64,000 bases of DNA from JAXDJH01 sp034663635. Its GTDB lineage: Bacteria > Actinomycetota > CADDZG01 > WHSQ01. The notes under the pieces were generated by a model. That model was given only the letters and a program-made list of their open reading frames with translations, was not told the DNA's origin and did no database searches. Location of the stretch: positions 1 to 64,000 of the forward strand of contig JAXDJH010000016.1 in NCBI GenBank assembly GCA_034663635.1. Reading direction: 5' to 3'. Positions 24,667 to 34,062 of this stretch are shown one piece after another. A program made the translations under genes and the position numbers. The number at the start of each line of letters is the position of its first letter. The first letter of the stretch is position 1.

Positions 24667-27258
24667 TTAGCGGCGGCGGCGGCGCGCCTGACGGTAGGCG
24701 GGAGCTCTCCGAACGGTCAGACCGAATCCCGCGAGCATGCTGAGAACCGCCGCGCTCAGGTAGAGCGGAGCGGGACTCGGTTGCCGTTTGTCCCGGTAGG
24801 AGGAGAACTGGTACTCCTCCGATACGGCTATGTCGTTTTGCATTTTTGCTGTGTTGTATGCCGCGGCGACCTGGAGTTGCTCTTGCTCTTGAGGCATGAC
24901 GGCCCCCTGCAACTGGGCGATCTGCTGAGGCGACCCGACGGTCTCGATGACCGGCGGCGCGGGGGCCGGGATCAACGCGGGAACAGTGGCCGGCACTATT
25001 ACGGGGGCCGAGGCGGGTACGAACGGGACCTTTGGCTTGGCGGGCTTGATGGCTTTGGGCAGCTTCTTGCAGGTGACCTGGGCGGTCGCGTTCGAGATCT
25101 CGACCGTGTCGACCTTCGCTTTCAACTGGACCGTCTTCGTGGATCCGGCAAGCTGGCGAGTGCAGTGGAAGGTCACGTGGAAGCCGAGCTTGTTATTTCG
25201 GCTGACGTCGACGATCGGAATGAGTGCGCGATCGATTGCCTCGACGAATTCGGGATTCTGCGGAACGGCGAGCTCAACCGAAACGTTCTGGGTCAGAGCG
25301 CGCACGGTCGAGATGATCGCCGGCGCGAGGTTCATGTTTCCGCTTCCGTCGAAGTCGGTGATCAAACAAACGAGAGAGTCCCCGGCCGGAACATCGATGC
25401 TTCCGTCCTCGTTGCAGTCAACCCCGCCGGCCGGCGCGACCGCCCCGGTGTCTCCCGCCATGTCTTCGAGGTCTTTGGTCCCGTCGGGACCGTTCACGCC
25501 GTAGATCGAGAGTCCGATCTGTTGGATGTCGCGTTCGGCGAGCGCCGTCGCGACCGTGTTGTAGTCCGGGGACGGATGGGCCGCGTCGCGGTGGAACTGC
25601 GCGTCGGTGATGTTCACGATGATCTTGACCGCGTCGGGCCGGAAGGCTGCCTCCTGACCCGCCGACACGAAGCCGGGATCACCGCTGCCGGTCGCCGCTT
25701 GATAAAGCGCGGTCAATTGGCTCTCCGGCTGGTCGCCGCCGCCCGAGGCTGCAAGTCTCTCGAGTGCGGCCACGAGCGACTCATCGGCCGGTCCGATCCG
25801 ACGGTTCAATCGATAAGGGAAGTCACCCTGGTCGGGGCTCCCGAAACCTGGGAGTGGATAGTCCTTGAACTCCGCGACGCCGAATTGCACATCGAGAGAG
25901 GAGCGGCTGAGGTCTGCAACGATGCGTCGCATACCACTGCGAAGCCCGGCGATCGTGGACTCCATGCTCGAGGAGGTATCCACGATGAAGAACACGTCAA
26001 GGGGTCTCGGGTTACCCGGAAGAGCGAAGTGGTAGTCGACGGTCTTGGATTCGCCGACCTTCAGCTTGAGCTTCGTCTTCTTCGGCTGCAGCGAGGTGTC
26101 CAGCGGATTCACGTTAGGCACCTGTGCGGGAACTCCCGGAAGGTTTGCGGTCAGCTGCAGACCCGTGAAGACCTGGATCGAGCGCGACGCGCGGCCGTAG
26201 ACGAAGGGGTATTCGACCCTCGGGATCTGAAGGTCCCATAGATCTTCGACGCTGGGCCTCGTGATCGGCAACCAGTACTCCGGGGATTTGAACTGACAGA
26301 AGTTGCCGTGTGCGCTTTGCACTATCTGGTCGGGAGTGTTGCCGTGCGCGATCGACTGTCCGAAGCCGGGGCAGCTGGCGATGCGAGTGAAAGTCGCCCC
26401 GCCGTTCTTGCTGATCCCGAACGACTGCGTTTCCGTTTCATAGGCCATGATCTGCGCCGGAGCAGCGGGGCCGTGGAACACATCGAGCATGCTGACGCCC
26501 GACGCGACGGATTCGATATGTCCGCGTGTCTGGCCCCCGTCGGTGGAGTGGAAGAGACCGCTCGGTCCGTAAGTCCACACATCCTCAGGTCGGATCGGGT
26601 CGATCACGAGCCCGGTTGTCGCGATGGATTCACCGTTCCGCTTCTCCCACGAGCTCCCCGCGTCTCCGGTTGCGTAGATGTCATCGCCGATGTCAACGGG
26701 ATTGCTTCGAACGTGGAGGTAGCCGACATCCATGTTGCCCGGTGAGAACTGCAGACTGTACGCGCCACCGGTCACGAGTGGAAGGCCCTCTTCGAAGGAC
26801 TTCCAGGTGACCCCGCCGTCTTTCGAAACGACGACATGGGGGCGGTATGCGGGGCCCACCGACTCCTCAACCAGGAGGTAGACGCGACCGAGCGCGGCAG
26901 GGCTTTCAGGTATCTCGATCTGCTTGATGTTCGCGTTGGCCAATGTCGTGACGGCAACATCGAGCGTGGGGAGGACGTCGAGCGCGAAGACAGGGCTCCA
27001 GTCGCAGCCGCCGTTGGACGTTTTCCAGACCTGCTGTCCGTTAGATGCATAGAGGGTCGTTGGATTCACGGGCTCCACTGCGTAAGAAGTCAGACTCGCC
27101 GTCCCCTGGGTGAATGCGGGGGCCGAGATCGTCTTCCACAACCCGTTGACGACAACGTTCGGACAGCTGGGCGTCTGCGGCCGCGCCGCGAGCGCCAGCG
27201 GACCCAGCAAGAGCAGCACGGAAAGGGCGGCCGTCGCCGCCCTGGAGAATCTGGTCAT
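24667..27258 (-). CDS. Exported propeller-VWA protein with C-terminal membrane anchor
   Basis: This is an 863-residue exported protein. A signal peptide covers 1-25. Residues 35-370 contain BNR/YCF48-like propeller repeats (VWKTSNGGCDW, VVSKDGGVTWKSF, LFHSTDGGQT, ISKNGGATF). A von Willebrand A domain follows at about 418-660, with an intact MIDAS (Asp427, Ser429, Ser431 in DTSSSM) and the later ITDAQF strand. A Pro/Val/Ala-rich stalk at about 735-770 leads to one helix (about 833-850) and a poly-Arg tail. The topology is an outward-facing protein tethered at its C-terminus. Metal-dependent binding to a protein or matrix partner is inferred from the VWA fold. Confidence 0.85.
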   Translation of the reverse strand: MTRFSRAATAALSVLLLLGPLALAARPQTPSCPNVVVNGLWKTISAPAFTQGTASLTSYAVEPVNPTTLYASNGQQVWKTSNGGCDWSPVFALDVLPTLDVAVTTLANANIKQIEIPESPAALGRVYLLVEESVGPAYRPHVVVSKDGGVTWKSFEEGLPLVTGGAYSLQFSPGNMDVGYLHVRSNPVDIGDDIYATGDAGSSWEKRNGESIATTGLVIDPIRPEDVWTYGPSGLFHSTDGGQTRGHIESVASGVSMLDVFHGPAAPAQIMAYETETQSFGISKNGGATFTRIASCPGFGQSIAHGNTPDQIVQSAHGNFCQFKSPEYWLPITRPSVEDLWDLQIPRVEYPFVYGRASRSIQVFTGLQLTANLPGVPAQVPNVNPLDTSLQPKKTKLKLKVGESKTVDYHFALPGNPRPLDVFFIVDTSSSMESTIAGLRSGMRRIVADLSRSSLDVQFGVAEFKDYPLPGFGSPDQGDFPYRLNRRIGPADESLVAALERLAASGGGDQPESQLTALYQAATGSGDPGFVSAGQEAAFRPDAVKIIVNITDAQFHRDAAHPSPDYNTVATALAERDIQQIGLSIYGVNGPDGTKDLEDMAGDTGAVAPAGGVDCNEDGSIDVPAGDSLVCLITDFDGSGNMNLAPAIISTVRALTQNVSVELAVPQNPEFVEAIDRALIPIVDVSRNNKLGFHVTFHCTRQLAGSTKTVQLKAKVDTVEISNATAQVTCKKLPKAIKPAKPKVPFVPASAPVIVPATVPALIPAPAPPVIETVGSPQQIAQLQGAVMPQEQEQLQVAAAYNTAKMQNDIAVSEEYQFSSYRDKRQPSPAPLYLSAAVLSMLAGFGLTVRRAPAYRQARRRRR

Positions 27259-27331
27259 CTCAGGGATGGTTCTACCCGGCCCCCGTGACTCCTCCGCCTC
27301 TAGGCGGGGTGGAAGGGGTCGCGAAAAGGTA

Positions 27332-27364
27332 AGAGCCCTGGGGCGGAGGGCGCCCCAGGGCTCT
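27332..27364 (-). terminator. Rho-independent-type terminator hairpin
   Basis: A 14-bp perfect stem (agagccctggggcg / cgccccagggctct) with a 5-base loop lies 25 bases past the stop of the LVIVD-repeat gene. The T tract on the minus strand is weak, so termination strength is uncertain. Confidence 0.75.
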
Positions 27365-27389
27365 ATGCCCGCCTTGATACAGAGAGGTC

Positions 27390-28628
27390 TTAGGGCTTCG
27401 TGATCCGGAAGACGTCGAAGCCGCGCTGCTCGTCGTTCGAATAGATGTAGGGGCCCTTGTAGAACTTCGAGGACCAGGTGACGCCGCCGTCCGGCATGAA
27501 CCAGCCGAGCTCCTTTACGGCGTCCGGCGTGCTATTCGCCCCGACCGTGACGCCGGTGTATTTCGAGACGTCCAGGTAGCGAGATCCCGCCGAGTACCAC
27601 GAGATGGCGACCTTCGTGCCGTCGTCGGAGATATCGAACACGTGGCTCGTGCAAGCCTGCGGCCCACTCTGACCGTCCCTGGCCAGAGCAACTTCCTGAG
27701 GCTCGTACATGCCCTTGAGGGCTAGGACGGGGGCCGCCGGAGTTTCAACGACGTCGTAGAAGTAGAGAGCTCCACCGGGGCACGGGTAGGCGCTGCCGCC
27801 GCCGCCCTCATCGCCGACGATAACGGTCTTGCCATCGGGCGTGAACTTGGCGTCGTGGATGATTGAGCAACCGGGGCAGTGCATGATCGACGCAAGCGTC
27901 GGGTTCTCGGGGTCGGTCGTGTCCAACATCTCGATGTCGTCAACGCCGGCCGTGACGGCCCTCGTTCCCTCGGTGTTGAAGGAGATGTCGTGGGTGCTGT
28001 GCCCGGGAACCATGATCGTGTTGACGAGCTCCGGCTTCGCCGGGTTCTTGATCGACCAGATCTGAACCTCGCCCCGGACGTTGCCGACGTCGGAGTCGGA
28101 GTTGTAGATAAGTGGGAGCTTCGGGTGGGCCGTGATGTTGTGCGACCCGCGCGGGATGTCGGCCATTCCCACCGGCTTGGGCTTCAGCGGGTTGGTGATG
28201 TCGACCGTCATGAAGCCGATGCGGTTCGCCGCGAGGCACGCCTCGGGGCCACCCGTGGAGTCCACGCCCATGATCACGGTCTTTTGGTCGGCCGAGATCT
28301 GGATGTCGCTCTGGTAGACGGGGCACTTCAACCAAGCGGCTTCCTTGACGTGCTCGGGGTCGGTGATGTCGATGACGTGGAGACCGCCACCATCGTTGAT
28401 CGATGCGAACGAACCCGCGAACGCGTAGTCGCGGCCCTTGATCGTCGCGAACTCCATGTCGGAGCCGGATTTCCAGGGGATGTTCGCGATGATCTTCATG
28501 TTTACGCCTTCACCCTTGAGGGGGTTGGCCTTCGGCTTTCCGGCGCTTGCAATGCCGGTGCCAAGAGCCGCTGTGATGAGACCAGCGACCGCGGCTACCG
28601 CGATCAGTGACTTCTTGCGTCCTTTCAT
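27390..28628 (-). CDS. Exported LVIVD-repeat beta-propeller protein
   Basis: The protein has 412 residues from ATG 28628, preceded by ggaaaggaag; a TTG 8 codons earlier is less likely. A signal peptide covers 1-30 (SLIAVAAVAGLITAALGTGIASA). Repeats of the LVIVD type follow: GGLHVIDITDPEHVKEAAWL, IGFMTVDITNPLKPKPVG, VQIWSIKNPAKPELVNT, IEMLDTTDPENPTLASI. These form a propeller outside the membrane. Several Cys (CPVY, CLAAN, CPGCSIIH, CPGG) could form disulphides. No catalytic site was seen. The partner gene upstream encodes another small secreted protein, 41 bases away, and may be co-transcribed. Confidence 0.85.
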   Translation of the reverse strand: MKGRKKSLIAVAAVAGLITAALGTGIASAGKPKANPLKGEGVNMKIIANIPWKSGSDMEFATIKGRDYAFAGSFASINDGGGLHVIDITDPEHVKEAAWLKCPVYQSDIQISADQKTVIMGVDSTGGPEACLAANRIGFMTVDITNPLKPKPVGMADIPRGSHNITAHPKLPLIYNSDSDVGNVRGEVQIWSIKNPAKPELVNTIMVPGHSTHDISFNTEGTRAVTAGVDDIEMLDTTDPENPTLASIMHCPGCSIIHDAKFTPDGKTVIVGDEGGGGSAYPCPGGALYFYDVVETPAAPVLALKGMYEPQEVALARDGQSGPQACTSHVFDISDDGTKVAISWYSAGSRYLDVSKYTGVTVGANSTPDAVKELGWFMPDGGVTWSSKFYKGPYIYSNDEQRGFDVFRITKP

Positions 28629-28669
28629 CTGCCCGCTTCCTTTCCCTATCAACTGGCTATTTTGACGAG

Positions 28670-29350
28670 TTACTTAACGACGAAGGTCTTGAGGACGGTG
28701 AGTGAGTCGAGCGGGAAGTTGCCGCTTGACAGGAATGCAGAGGGGATCGCACTGACCGATCCGCCGAAGATGTTCGTTCCCGGACCGATCTTCGAACCCT
28801 TCTTGACGCCGATGGCCTCTGCCGGAACCGGGATAGTGATCGTCTTCGCAGCGGCATCGAATACCGCGGTGACGAGTGCGAACTCCGTGCAAGTGGTCAG
28901 CGTGATCGCCGGCGTCGGGTTGTCGACGCAATCGCCGCGTACGGAGAAGGGCGACAGACCCGGGTTGCGTGGGGGAGGGCAGGTGCCCGCCGTCGGGTCG
29001 CAAGCTCCACGCGAGAAGTTCGTGAACTTGCCGTCGAGCTCGAGAGGTTTGTTGTTGACCATGAAGTCCCAGGTGTAGCGAGGGATCTCCGGAGCGCCAC
29101 CGCTCGGCGGCAGGTTGTTCAGAGTTATGACGAAGTTGACGTTCTTGCCGTCATAGCTGATCGAGGCACCGGTGAGGTCCATACCGAACTGATCGCCGAT
29201 CGGGGCGATGTTTGGGTCGGCGTTGGCGCCCCAGTCCCCCGCAGGGTCTTCTCCAACGACGGTGGGGCTCTTAGCTGCCTCGGCGGTGGGCGCGAGCAGC
29301 GCACCCGCCAGAAGGCCGGTCGCAATAAACGCTGCAAGGCTCTTCTTCAT
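28670..29350 (-). CDS. Secreted protein, unknown
   Basis: This is a 226-residue exported protein with a clear signal peptide (KKSLAAFIATGLLAGALLAPTAEAA, 1-26) and a good gggagagacc-like site before its ATG. The mature part is beta-rich, with GMDLTGASISYDGKNVNFVITL, a Cys pair in the ACDPTAGTCPPP loop, and a second Cys pair (GDCVDN, TTCTEF). The pattern looks like one extracellular beta-sandwich of the kind that reports on solutes or binds ligands. I do not recognise a named family. It is the first gene before the LVIVD-repeat gene on the same strand. Confidence 0.7.
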   Translation of the reverse strand: MKKSLAAFIATGLLAGALLAPTAEAAKSPTVVGEDPAGDWGANADPNIAPIGDQFGMDLTGASISYDGKNVNFVITLNNLPPSGGAPEIPRYTWDFMVNNKPLELDGKFTNFSRGACDPTAGTCPPPRNPGLSPFSVRGDCVDNPTPAITLTTCTEFALVTAVFDAAAKTITIPVPAEAIGVKKGSKIGPGTNIFGGSVSAIPSAFLSSGNFPLDSLTVLKTFVVK

Positions 29351-29513
29351 GTCTGGTCTCTCCTAGTCGATGTCCGCTTGTGAGGGGTGATTTCGACGGC
29401 AGGAGCCGCGCTCCTGCTCGCGCGGTCTCCACCAGGCGCCGCGGCAGGGAAGGGTGGAGCCGTGGCGAATCCATCACCGACCGACAAAAACGACTCATCG
29501 GGAGACTTTGCTA

Positions 29514-30560
29514 ATGATCCTCAAGCGCATCGCCGCGCTCGCCATCGCAGTTGCGGTTGCAGCGCCAGCTCTGCTAACGGGCGCACCCGCAGGAGCCAAA
29601 GGCAAAGTCGGCTACGACTTCTACGATCTGACCAAAGCGGCCAAGCCGAAGATCACCGGCAAGGAGATCATCGCTGGGCTGGAGGACTTCGTTTCCAAAT
29701 TCCCGCTTCGTCAGAACATGCTGCCCAACAACGCGGCTGCAGCCGATTTCCTAGCTAAAGAGGCGAAGGGCTACGGGTTCAAGACGAAGGTCTACGAGTT
29801 CCCCGGCGGCACCAACAACGCTCGCACTCTGCGGGTCATCGAAGCGGTGAAGCCTGGAACCACTAAGCCGGACGAGTGGATCGCGTTCGTCGCGCACTAC
29901 GACATCGTCGCTCCCGACGGAGTTGGCGCAACGGTTCAAGGCGCATACGACGATGGCACCGGCACGAACATCCTTCGCTACTTTGCCAAAGCGTTCTCCA
30001 AAGTGAAGACGAACCGATCGATCGCGATCCTCTGGTTCGACGGTGAGGAGAACGGCCTGCTCTCGTCCAGGCTCTATGCCGACATGCTCGAGAAGAAGGG
30101 TCAGAAGATCCACGCCGCGATGGGCTTCGACATGGTCGGCATCGGTTACCCGGCTAACTACTGCATCTGCATCTACCACGGCCCCCAACCGGAAGTCGCA
30201 GAGCTCGCGGTTCCGATCGCGCGCTACGTGAACTACGACTTCATGAAGTTCCCCGAAGGCGATGGGGCTCCCGCTGCCGCTCAGAAGTGGCCGGTCGGTG
30301 CGGAAGGTCACGTCTGCGTGTGCGGCGCCAACATCCGGAATTCCGACGAGAGCAGCTTTGCGGCGAAGGGCTGGTTCTCGATGCGCTGGACCGGGATGCG
30401 CACCGCATCCGACTACCCGGGCTATCACCAACCGTGGGACACGATCCCGTTCATGGAGATGGTCGCCGGGAGCCGCGAGAACCTCGAGCAGGGAACCGAG
30501 AACACGTTCCTGTCCGCCTACTACACGACGCTGGTCCTGGACCACCTGCCGTCGCACTAG
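29514..30560 (+). CDS. Secreted M28-family zinc aminopeptidase
   Basis: The protein has 348 residues from ATG 29514, which follows cgggag; the open frame begins upstream without a site. The signal peptide is 1-30. Co-catalytic zinc ligands are visible in order: the AHYD His and Asp, Asp in GAYDDGTGT, the GEEN glutamates, Asp in GFDMVG, and His in GYHQPWDT. This fits an M28 peptidase that trims N-terminal residues from peptides outside the cell. It diverges from the secreted protein at 28670 and is convergent with phoU, 7 bases away. Substrate specificity is not readable. Confidence 0.92.
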   Translation: MILKRIAALAIAVAVAAPALLTGAPAGAKGKVGYDFYDLTKAAKPKITGKEIIAGLEDFVSKFPLRQNMLPNNAAAADFLAKEAKGYGFKTKVYEFPGGTNNARTLRVIEAVKPGTTKPDEWIAFVAHYDIVAPDGVGATVQGAYDDGTGTNILRYFAKAFSKVKTNRSIAILWFDGEENGLLSSRLYADMLEKKGQKIHAAMGFDMVGIGYPANYCICIYHGPQPEVAELAVPIARYVNYDFMKFPEGDGAPAAAQKWPVGAEGHVCVCGANIRNSDESSFAAKGWFSMRWTGMRTASDYPGYHQPWDTIPFMEMVAGSRENLEQGTENTFLSAYYTTLVLDHLPSH

Positions 30561-30567
30561 CTCGGAC

Positions 30568-31245
30568 TTACGTCTCTCCCGGGTGGGAGGCGTCGGTGAA
30601 TTCCCTGAAGACTCCGGTGACAAGGAACGAGGTCTGTTCCCCGATGTCCACCGCATGGTCACCGATCCTTTCCAGATAGCGCGCGACCAGTAGCAACTGG
30701 ATCGCCCACTCAAAGCTTTCTTCATCGCCTATGTACTCCCTCAGGTGGTGGAGCATGCTGCGATTCAGACGATCGATCGCGTCATCGCGATCGGGAAGCT
30801 CCTCGGCCTGATCCACGCTCCGTTTGGCGAACGCATCCAAAGCGAGGTCGATCATGTCTCCCGCTCTATCGCCCATCTCTTGTAGCGCGACCAGCATCGT
30901 GGAGTCGGACGGGTATGGATGATCGTTCAGAACGAACTTCGCAACGTTGACGCAGAGGTCGCCCATCCGTTCGATGTGGACGTTGGAGTGCAATAGGGCG
31001 CTGATCAATCTCAGATCCCGAGCGACGGGCGCCTGAAGCGCGATCAGGTTGAGGATCCTGGTGTCTGTCGCGAGATAGATGTCGTCTACCCGGTCGTCAT
31101 CTTCGATTACGGCTTGGGCCAGCGGGCCGTCGTGCTGAGCGAGTGCCGTCATCACCTTTTCGAGCTGGCTTCGGACGAGGCGTCCCTCAGACAGCAGACC
31201 TCGTTCGGCCGTTTCGAGCTCCTCGCCGAAGTTGATCCTGACCAT
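30568..31245 (-). CDS. phoU: Phosphate signalling regulator PhoU
   Basis: This is a 225-residue all-helical protein with the two PhoU three-helix bundles. It has FGEELETAERGLLSEGRLV, DDRVDDIYLATDTRILNLIALQAPVARDLRLISALLHSNVHIERMGDL, and the second bundle ending LLVARYLERIGDHAVDIGEQ. Acidic ExxxD and ERxGD motifs bind metal clusters. PhoU links PstB and the sensor kinase so that phosphate uptake and signalling are shut down when phosphate is plentiful. Its ATG overlaps the pstB stop by one base (tgatg), so it is the last gene of the pst operon. Confidence 0.96.
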   Translation of the reverse strand: MVRINFGEELETAERGLLSEGRLVRSQLEKVMTALAQHDGPLAQAVIEDDDRVDDIYLATDTRILNLIALQAPVARDLRLISALLHSNVHIERMGDLCVNVAKFVLNDHPYPSDSTMLVALQEMGDRAGDMIDLALDAFAKRSVDQAEELPDRDDAIDRLNRSMLHHLREYIGDEESFEWAIQLLLVARYLERIGDHAVDIGEQTSFLVTGVFREFTDASHPGET

Positions 31246-32117
31246 CAGCCGAACCTCCCGGTGATGTAGTTCTCGGTTCGCTCGTCCGACGGTCGAGTGA
31301 AGATCTTCTCGGTCTCGTCGAACTCCACGAGAACGCCGGTCCGACGATCTTCGTCCTCGTTGACTTCAGCAGTGAAGAACGCAGTCATCTCACTCGTCCG
31401 AGCCGCCTGCTGCATGTTGTGGGTGACGATCACGATCGTGTAGAGCTCTTTGAGGCTCTGCATCAGATCTTCGATGCGACCGGTCGCGATGGGGTCAAGG
31501 GCGGAGCAGGGTTCGTCCATGAGGATCACATCCGGCTCCACTGCTATGCATCGGGCGATGCATAGACGCTGCTGCTGCCCGCCGGACAATGACATTGCGG
31601 ATTCGGAGAGACGACTCTTCACCTCATCCCAAAGGGCCGCCCGCCTCAACGCCTCTTCAACCCTCGTGTCGAGAGAATCGGTCAATCCGGCGATCCGAGC
31701 CCCGAAGGCGATGTTGTCGAAGATCGATTTCGGGAATGGATTCGGTTTCTGGAACACCATCCCGATCCGGCGACGTACCTCAACCGGGTCTACCTCCCGA
31801 GCGTAGAGATCAAGTCCGTGATAACTAACCCGACCTTCTACCTTTGCGATGTCGATCAGATCGTTCATCCGATTGAGACAGCGCAGCACAGTTGTCTTGC
31901 CACAGCCAGATGGACCGATCAGCGCAGTGATGCGATTCACGGGGATATCGAGCGAGACATTTCTAACGGCTCGGAAATCGCCGTACAGAACGGAGAGATT
32001 CTCGATCTCGAAGACGGGAGGTCCCGTGTTGCCCATCTCTTCGAGCTGCTGAGTCCTGTCGGTGCCGGTCACCGATCTCGGTTCAGGCGTTTTGATCATC
32101 GTGATGCCCAAGCTCAC
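31245..32117 (-). CDS. pstB: Phosphate ABC transporter ATP-binding protein PstB
   Basis: This is the ATPase of the high-affinity phosphate importer. It has Walker A GPSGCGKTT, Q-loop FQKPNPFP, signature LSGGQQQR, Walker B VILMDEP and the switch His in IVTHNMQQA. PstB-specific EIENLSVLYGDFRAV and TAEVNEDE segments are also present. The start is uncertain. GTG 32117 overlaps the pstA stop (gtga), while ATG 32099 gives the more usual N-terminus but no better ribosome site. The long upstream open frame is only pstA read out of frame. The protein has about 290 residues, slightly longer than typical. Confidence 0.95.
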   Translation of the reverse strand: MSLGITMIKTPEPRSVTGTDRTQQLEEMGNTGPPVFEIENLSVLYGDFRAVRNVSLDIPVNRITALIGPSGCGKTTVLRCLNRMNDLIDIAKVEGRVSYHGLDLYAREVDPVEVRRRIGMVFQKPNPFPKSIFDNIAFGARIAGLTDSLDTRVEEALRRAALWDEVKSRLSESAMSLSGGQQQRLCIARCIAVEPDVILMDEPCSALDPIATGRIEDLMQSLKELYTIVIVTHNMQQAARTSEMTAFFTAEVNEDEDRRTGVLVEFDETEKIFTRPSDERTENYITGRFG

Positions 32118-33043
32118 CACCTTCTCTCGTAGCGGTTTCTCATGTAGATAGCGATCGAATTTGCGAGAAGGATCACGGCGAGCAGCACAAGGATCGCTGC
32201 CGAGGTCAACGCTCGGAAGTCCGCGTTTGGAAGCCGGGCCCAAGCGAACACGATCGTCGGGAGGGAAGTGAAAGGCCCCCGGAGTTGCTCGAGGATCGGT
32301 TGGTGGCCGGTCGCTAGGAAGCCGGTAACGGCGCCGACTAGCAACAACGGTGCCGTTTCTCCCATGGCCCGAGACAACGAGAGAACGGTGCCGGTCAGGA
32401 TCCCAGGTGTGGCGGCTGGGAGGACGTGGTGGCGCACCACCTGCCACTGGCTGGCTCCCACTCCGTATGCCGCTTCGCGGATCGAGGACGGCACCGCTCG
32501 CAGCGCCTCGGACGTTGTGATGATGACGATAGGAAGAACGAGTATCGCCAGGGTCAGCCCCGCCGAGATGATGCTGGCGCCACCGGTCAACCCTTGAAGA
32601 ACGGTGACGAAGGCGATCAATCCCAGGAGTCCGTACACGATCGAAGGAACGCCCGCGAGGTTTCTCACATTCACCGTGATCAAGCGGGTAAGTCGAGTGT
32701 CGGGCGCGTATTCCTCGAGGTAGATGGCGGCAGCGATCCCTAGAGGGAACGCGACGATGACCACGAAGACCATCGTTAGTAGCGACCCCACGATCCCTTG
32801 GTAGATGCCGGCCCTCTGGGGCAGCGACGACAAAGGAGCATTGAGGAAGTCGCTGCCTCGTTCGGTTAGAACCGGCATGCCTGCTCTTGCGATGTCCGCG
32901 ATCAAGAGAACTAGCACACCCAAAGTGAGCAACAGGAGTCCAAGCGCACCGAACTCGACCAGGCGACCTGCGACGTCGCGGTTGCGTCGCCGCAGACGCA
33001 GACCCACTGCACGTTCGATGGTCGAACTAGCAGAGTTGGTCAT
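32114..33043 (-). CDS. pstA: Phosphate ABC transporter permease PstA
   Basis: This is a 309-residue permease with about six membrane helices and the family segments GIYQGIVGSLLTM, AIYLEEYAPDTRLTR, GVPSIVYGLLGL and the cytoplasmic EAA loop EALRAVPSSIREAAYGVGASQWQ, which docks on PstB. It forms a heterodimer with PstC. Its ATG overlaps the pstC stop (tgatg), giving tight translational coupling. The 45-residue N-terminal part with a run of Arg is a cytoplasmic lead-in. Confidence 0.96.
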   Translation of the reverse strand: MTNSASSTIERAVGLRLRRRNRDVAGRLVEFGALGLLLLTLGVLVLLIADIARAGMPVLTERGSDFLNAPLSSLPQRAGIYQGIVGSLLTMVFVVIVAFPLGIAAAIYLEEYAPDTRLTRLITVNVRNLAGVPSIVYGLLGLIAFVTVLQGLTGGASIISAGLTLAILVLPIVIITTSEALRAVPSSIREAAYGVGASQWQVVRHHVLPAATPGILTGTVLSLSRAMGETAPLLLVGAVTGFLATGHQPILEQLRGPFTSLPTIVFAWARLPNADFRALTSAAILVLLAVILLANSIAIYMRNRYERRW

Positions 33044-33975
33044 CAGTACGCCCTCCTCGTTCGGCGCACGAACCGTTCGCTCACGAGATTCAGAGTGAGC
33101 GTCATCGCAAACAGGAGGAGCCCCACGAAGAAGAGACTCTCAACGGCACCGGCTTGACCGACCCGGTCGCTTCCGATGGCCAGTGATGCCATCGCGGCGG
33201 TCATCGTCTGGCCCGGCGAGCAAGGGTCGACCGAGAACAGGGATCCTCCGGTGGCGCCCGCGGCTATCGCGACGACCATCGTTTCGCCGATCGCCCGCGA
33301 GATCCCGATGATCAGCGAGGCAGCGATACCGGAGACGGCTGCTGGAAGAACCACCCTCGCAGTGGTTGTCCCCTTCTTTGCACCAAGTCCGAGTGAAGCC
33401 TCGCGAAGTGAATCGGGAACCGAGCGGAGCGCGTCCTCGGCAACGGATGCAATGAGCGGAGTGACGAGGATGCCGACTCCGATGCCGGCCGCGGCGAGAT
33501 TGAAGATTGCGGACTGCCCACACAATCTCTCAACGATGTGCGGACTGATCCACGTCAGCGCGAAGAAGCCGAGAACAACACTGGGGACGCTGGCGAGGAT
33601 CTCGAGAACGGGCTTGAGGAGCCGCCGCAGGCGCGGTTTGGCGTATTCGGAGAGATAGATGGCCGCTCCAAGACCCAAAGGAGCAGCGACGAGGAGAGCG
33701 ATGCCGGTCACCAAGAGCGTGCCAACCAGGATCGTTTTCAGATCGAACATGCGCCGTCTCGGGAACCATCCGTCGCCCCAGAGATGGCCGAGATCGATGG
33801 ATCGAAGGAAGTCGATGGCCTTGCCTGCCAGCGCCAAGACGATGACGAGACTGATGACGACGGAGATGATCGCCGCCAGTTGAAAAGCGCGCTTGATGAG
33901 CCGTTCTCGCAACCGCCGTCTGGGATCGCCGGTCAGGTTCGCGATCGTGAAGGCATCGCCTGAAGCCGAACTCAT
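33043..33975 (-). CDS. pstC: Phosphate ABC transporter permease PstC
   Basis: This is a 310-residue permease with six to seven membrane helices. It has GTLLVTGIALLVAAPLGLGAAIYLSEYAKPRLRR, SVPSVVLGFFAL, and the EAA loop EDALRSVPDSLREASLGLGAKKGTTTARVVLP. The large extracellular loop containing CGQ and VDPCSPGQ fits PstC. It is the first permease gene after pstS, separated from it by an 87-base gap that carries a strong hairpin. PstC-PstA-PstB form the channel and motor that receive phosphate from PstS. Confidence 0.96.
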   Translation of the reverse strand: MSSASGDAFTIANLTGDPRRRLRERLIKRAFQLAAIISVVISLVIVLALAGKAIDFLRSIDLGHLWGDGWFPRRRMFDLKTILVGTLLVTGIALLVAAPLGLGAAIYLSEYAKPRLRRLLKPVLEILASVPSVVLGFFALTWISPHIVERLCGQSAIFNLAAAGIGVGILVTPLIASVAEDALRSVPDSLREASLGLGAKKGTTTARVVLPAAVSGIAASLIIGISRAIGETMVVAIAAGATGGSLFSVDPCSPGQTMTAAMASLAIGSDRVGQAGAVESLFFVGLLLFAMTLTLNLVSERFVRRTRRAY

Positions 33976-34000
33976 CGGATCGATCGATTCGAAGAAGGGC

Positions 34001-34038
34001 GGCGGAGAGTCGGCTGATTGGGAAGCCGACTCTCCGCC
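34001..34038 (-). promoter_or_regulatory. Long stem-loop between pstS and pstC
   Basis: A perfect 15-bp inverted repeat (ggcggagagtcggct and its complement) with an 8-base loop starts 25 bases after the pstS stop. No T tract follows on the minus strand, so it is better read as a 3' stabilising or partial-termination hairpin that would leave pstS mRNA more abundant than the pstCAB-phoU part. Confidence 0.75.
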
Positions 34039-34062
34039 AGGGGGACCGGACGGCAGGTTTGG

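Noticed and set aside
32118..32447. N-terminal extension of PstB of about 110 residues
   Set aside because: It is pstA read in another frame and has no similarity to any PstB N-terminus.
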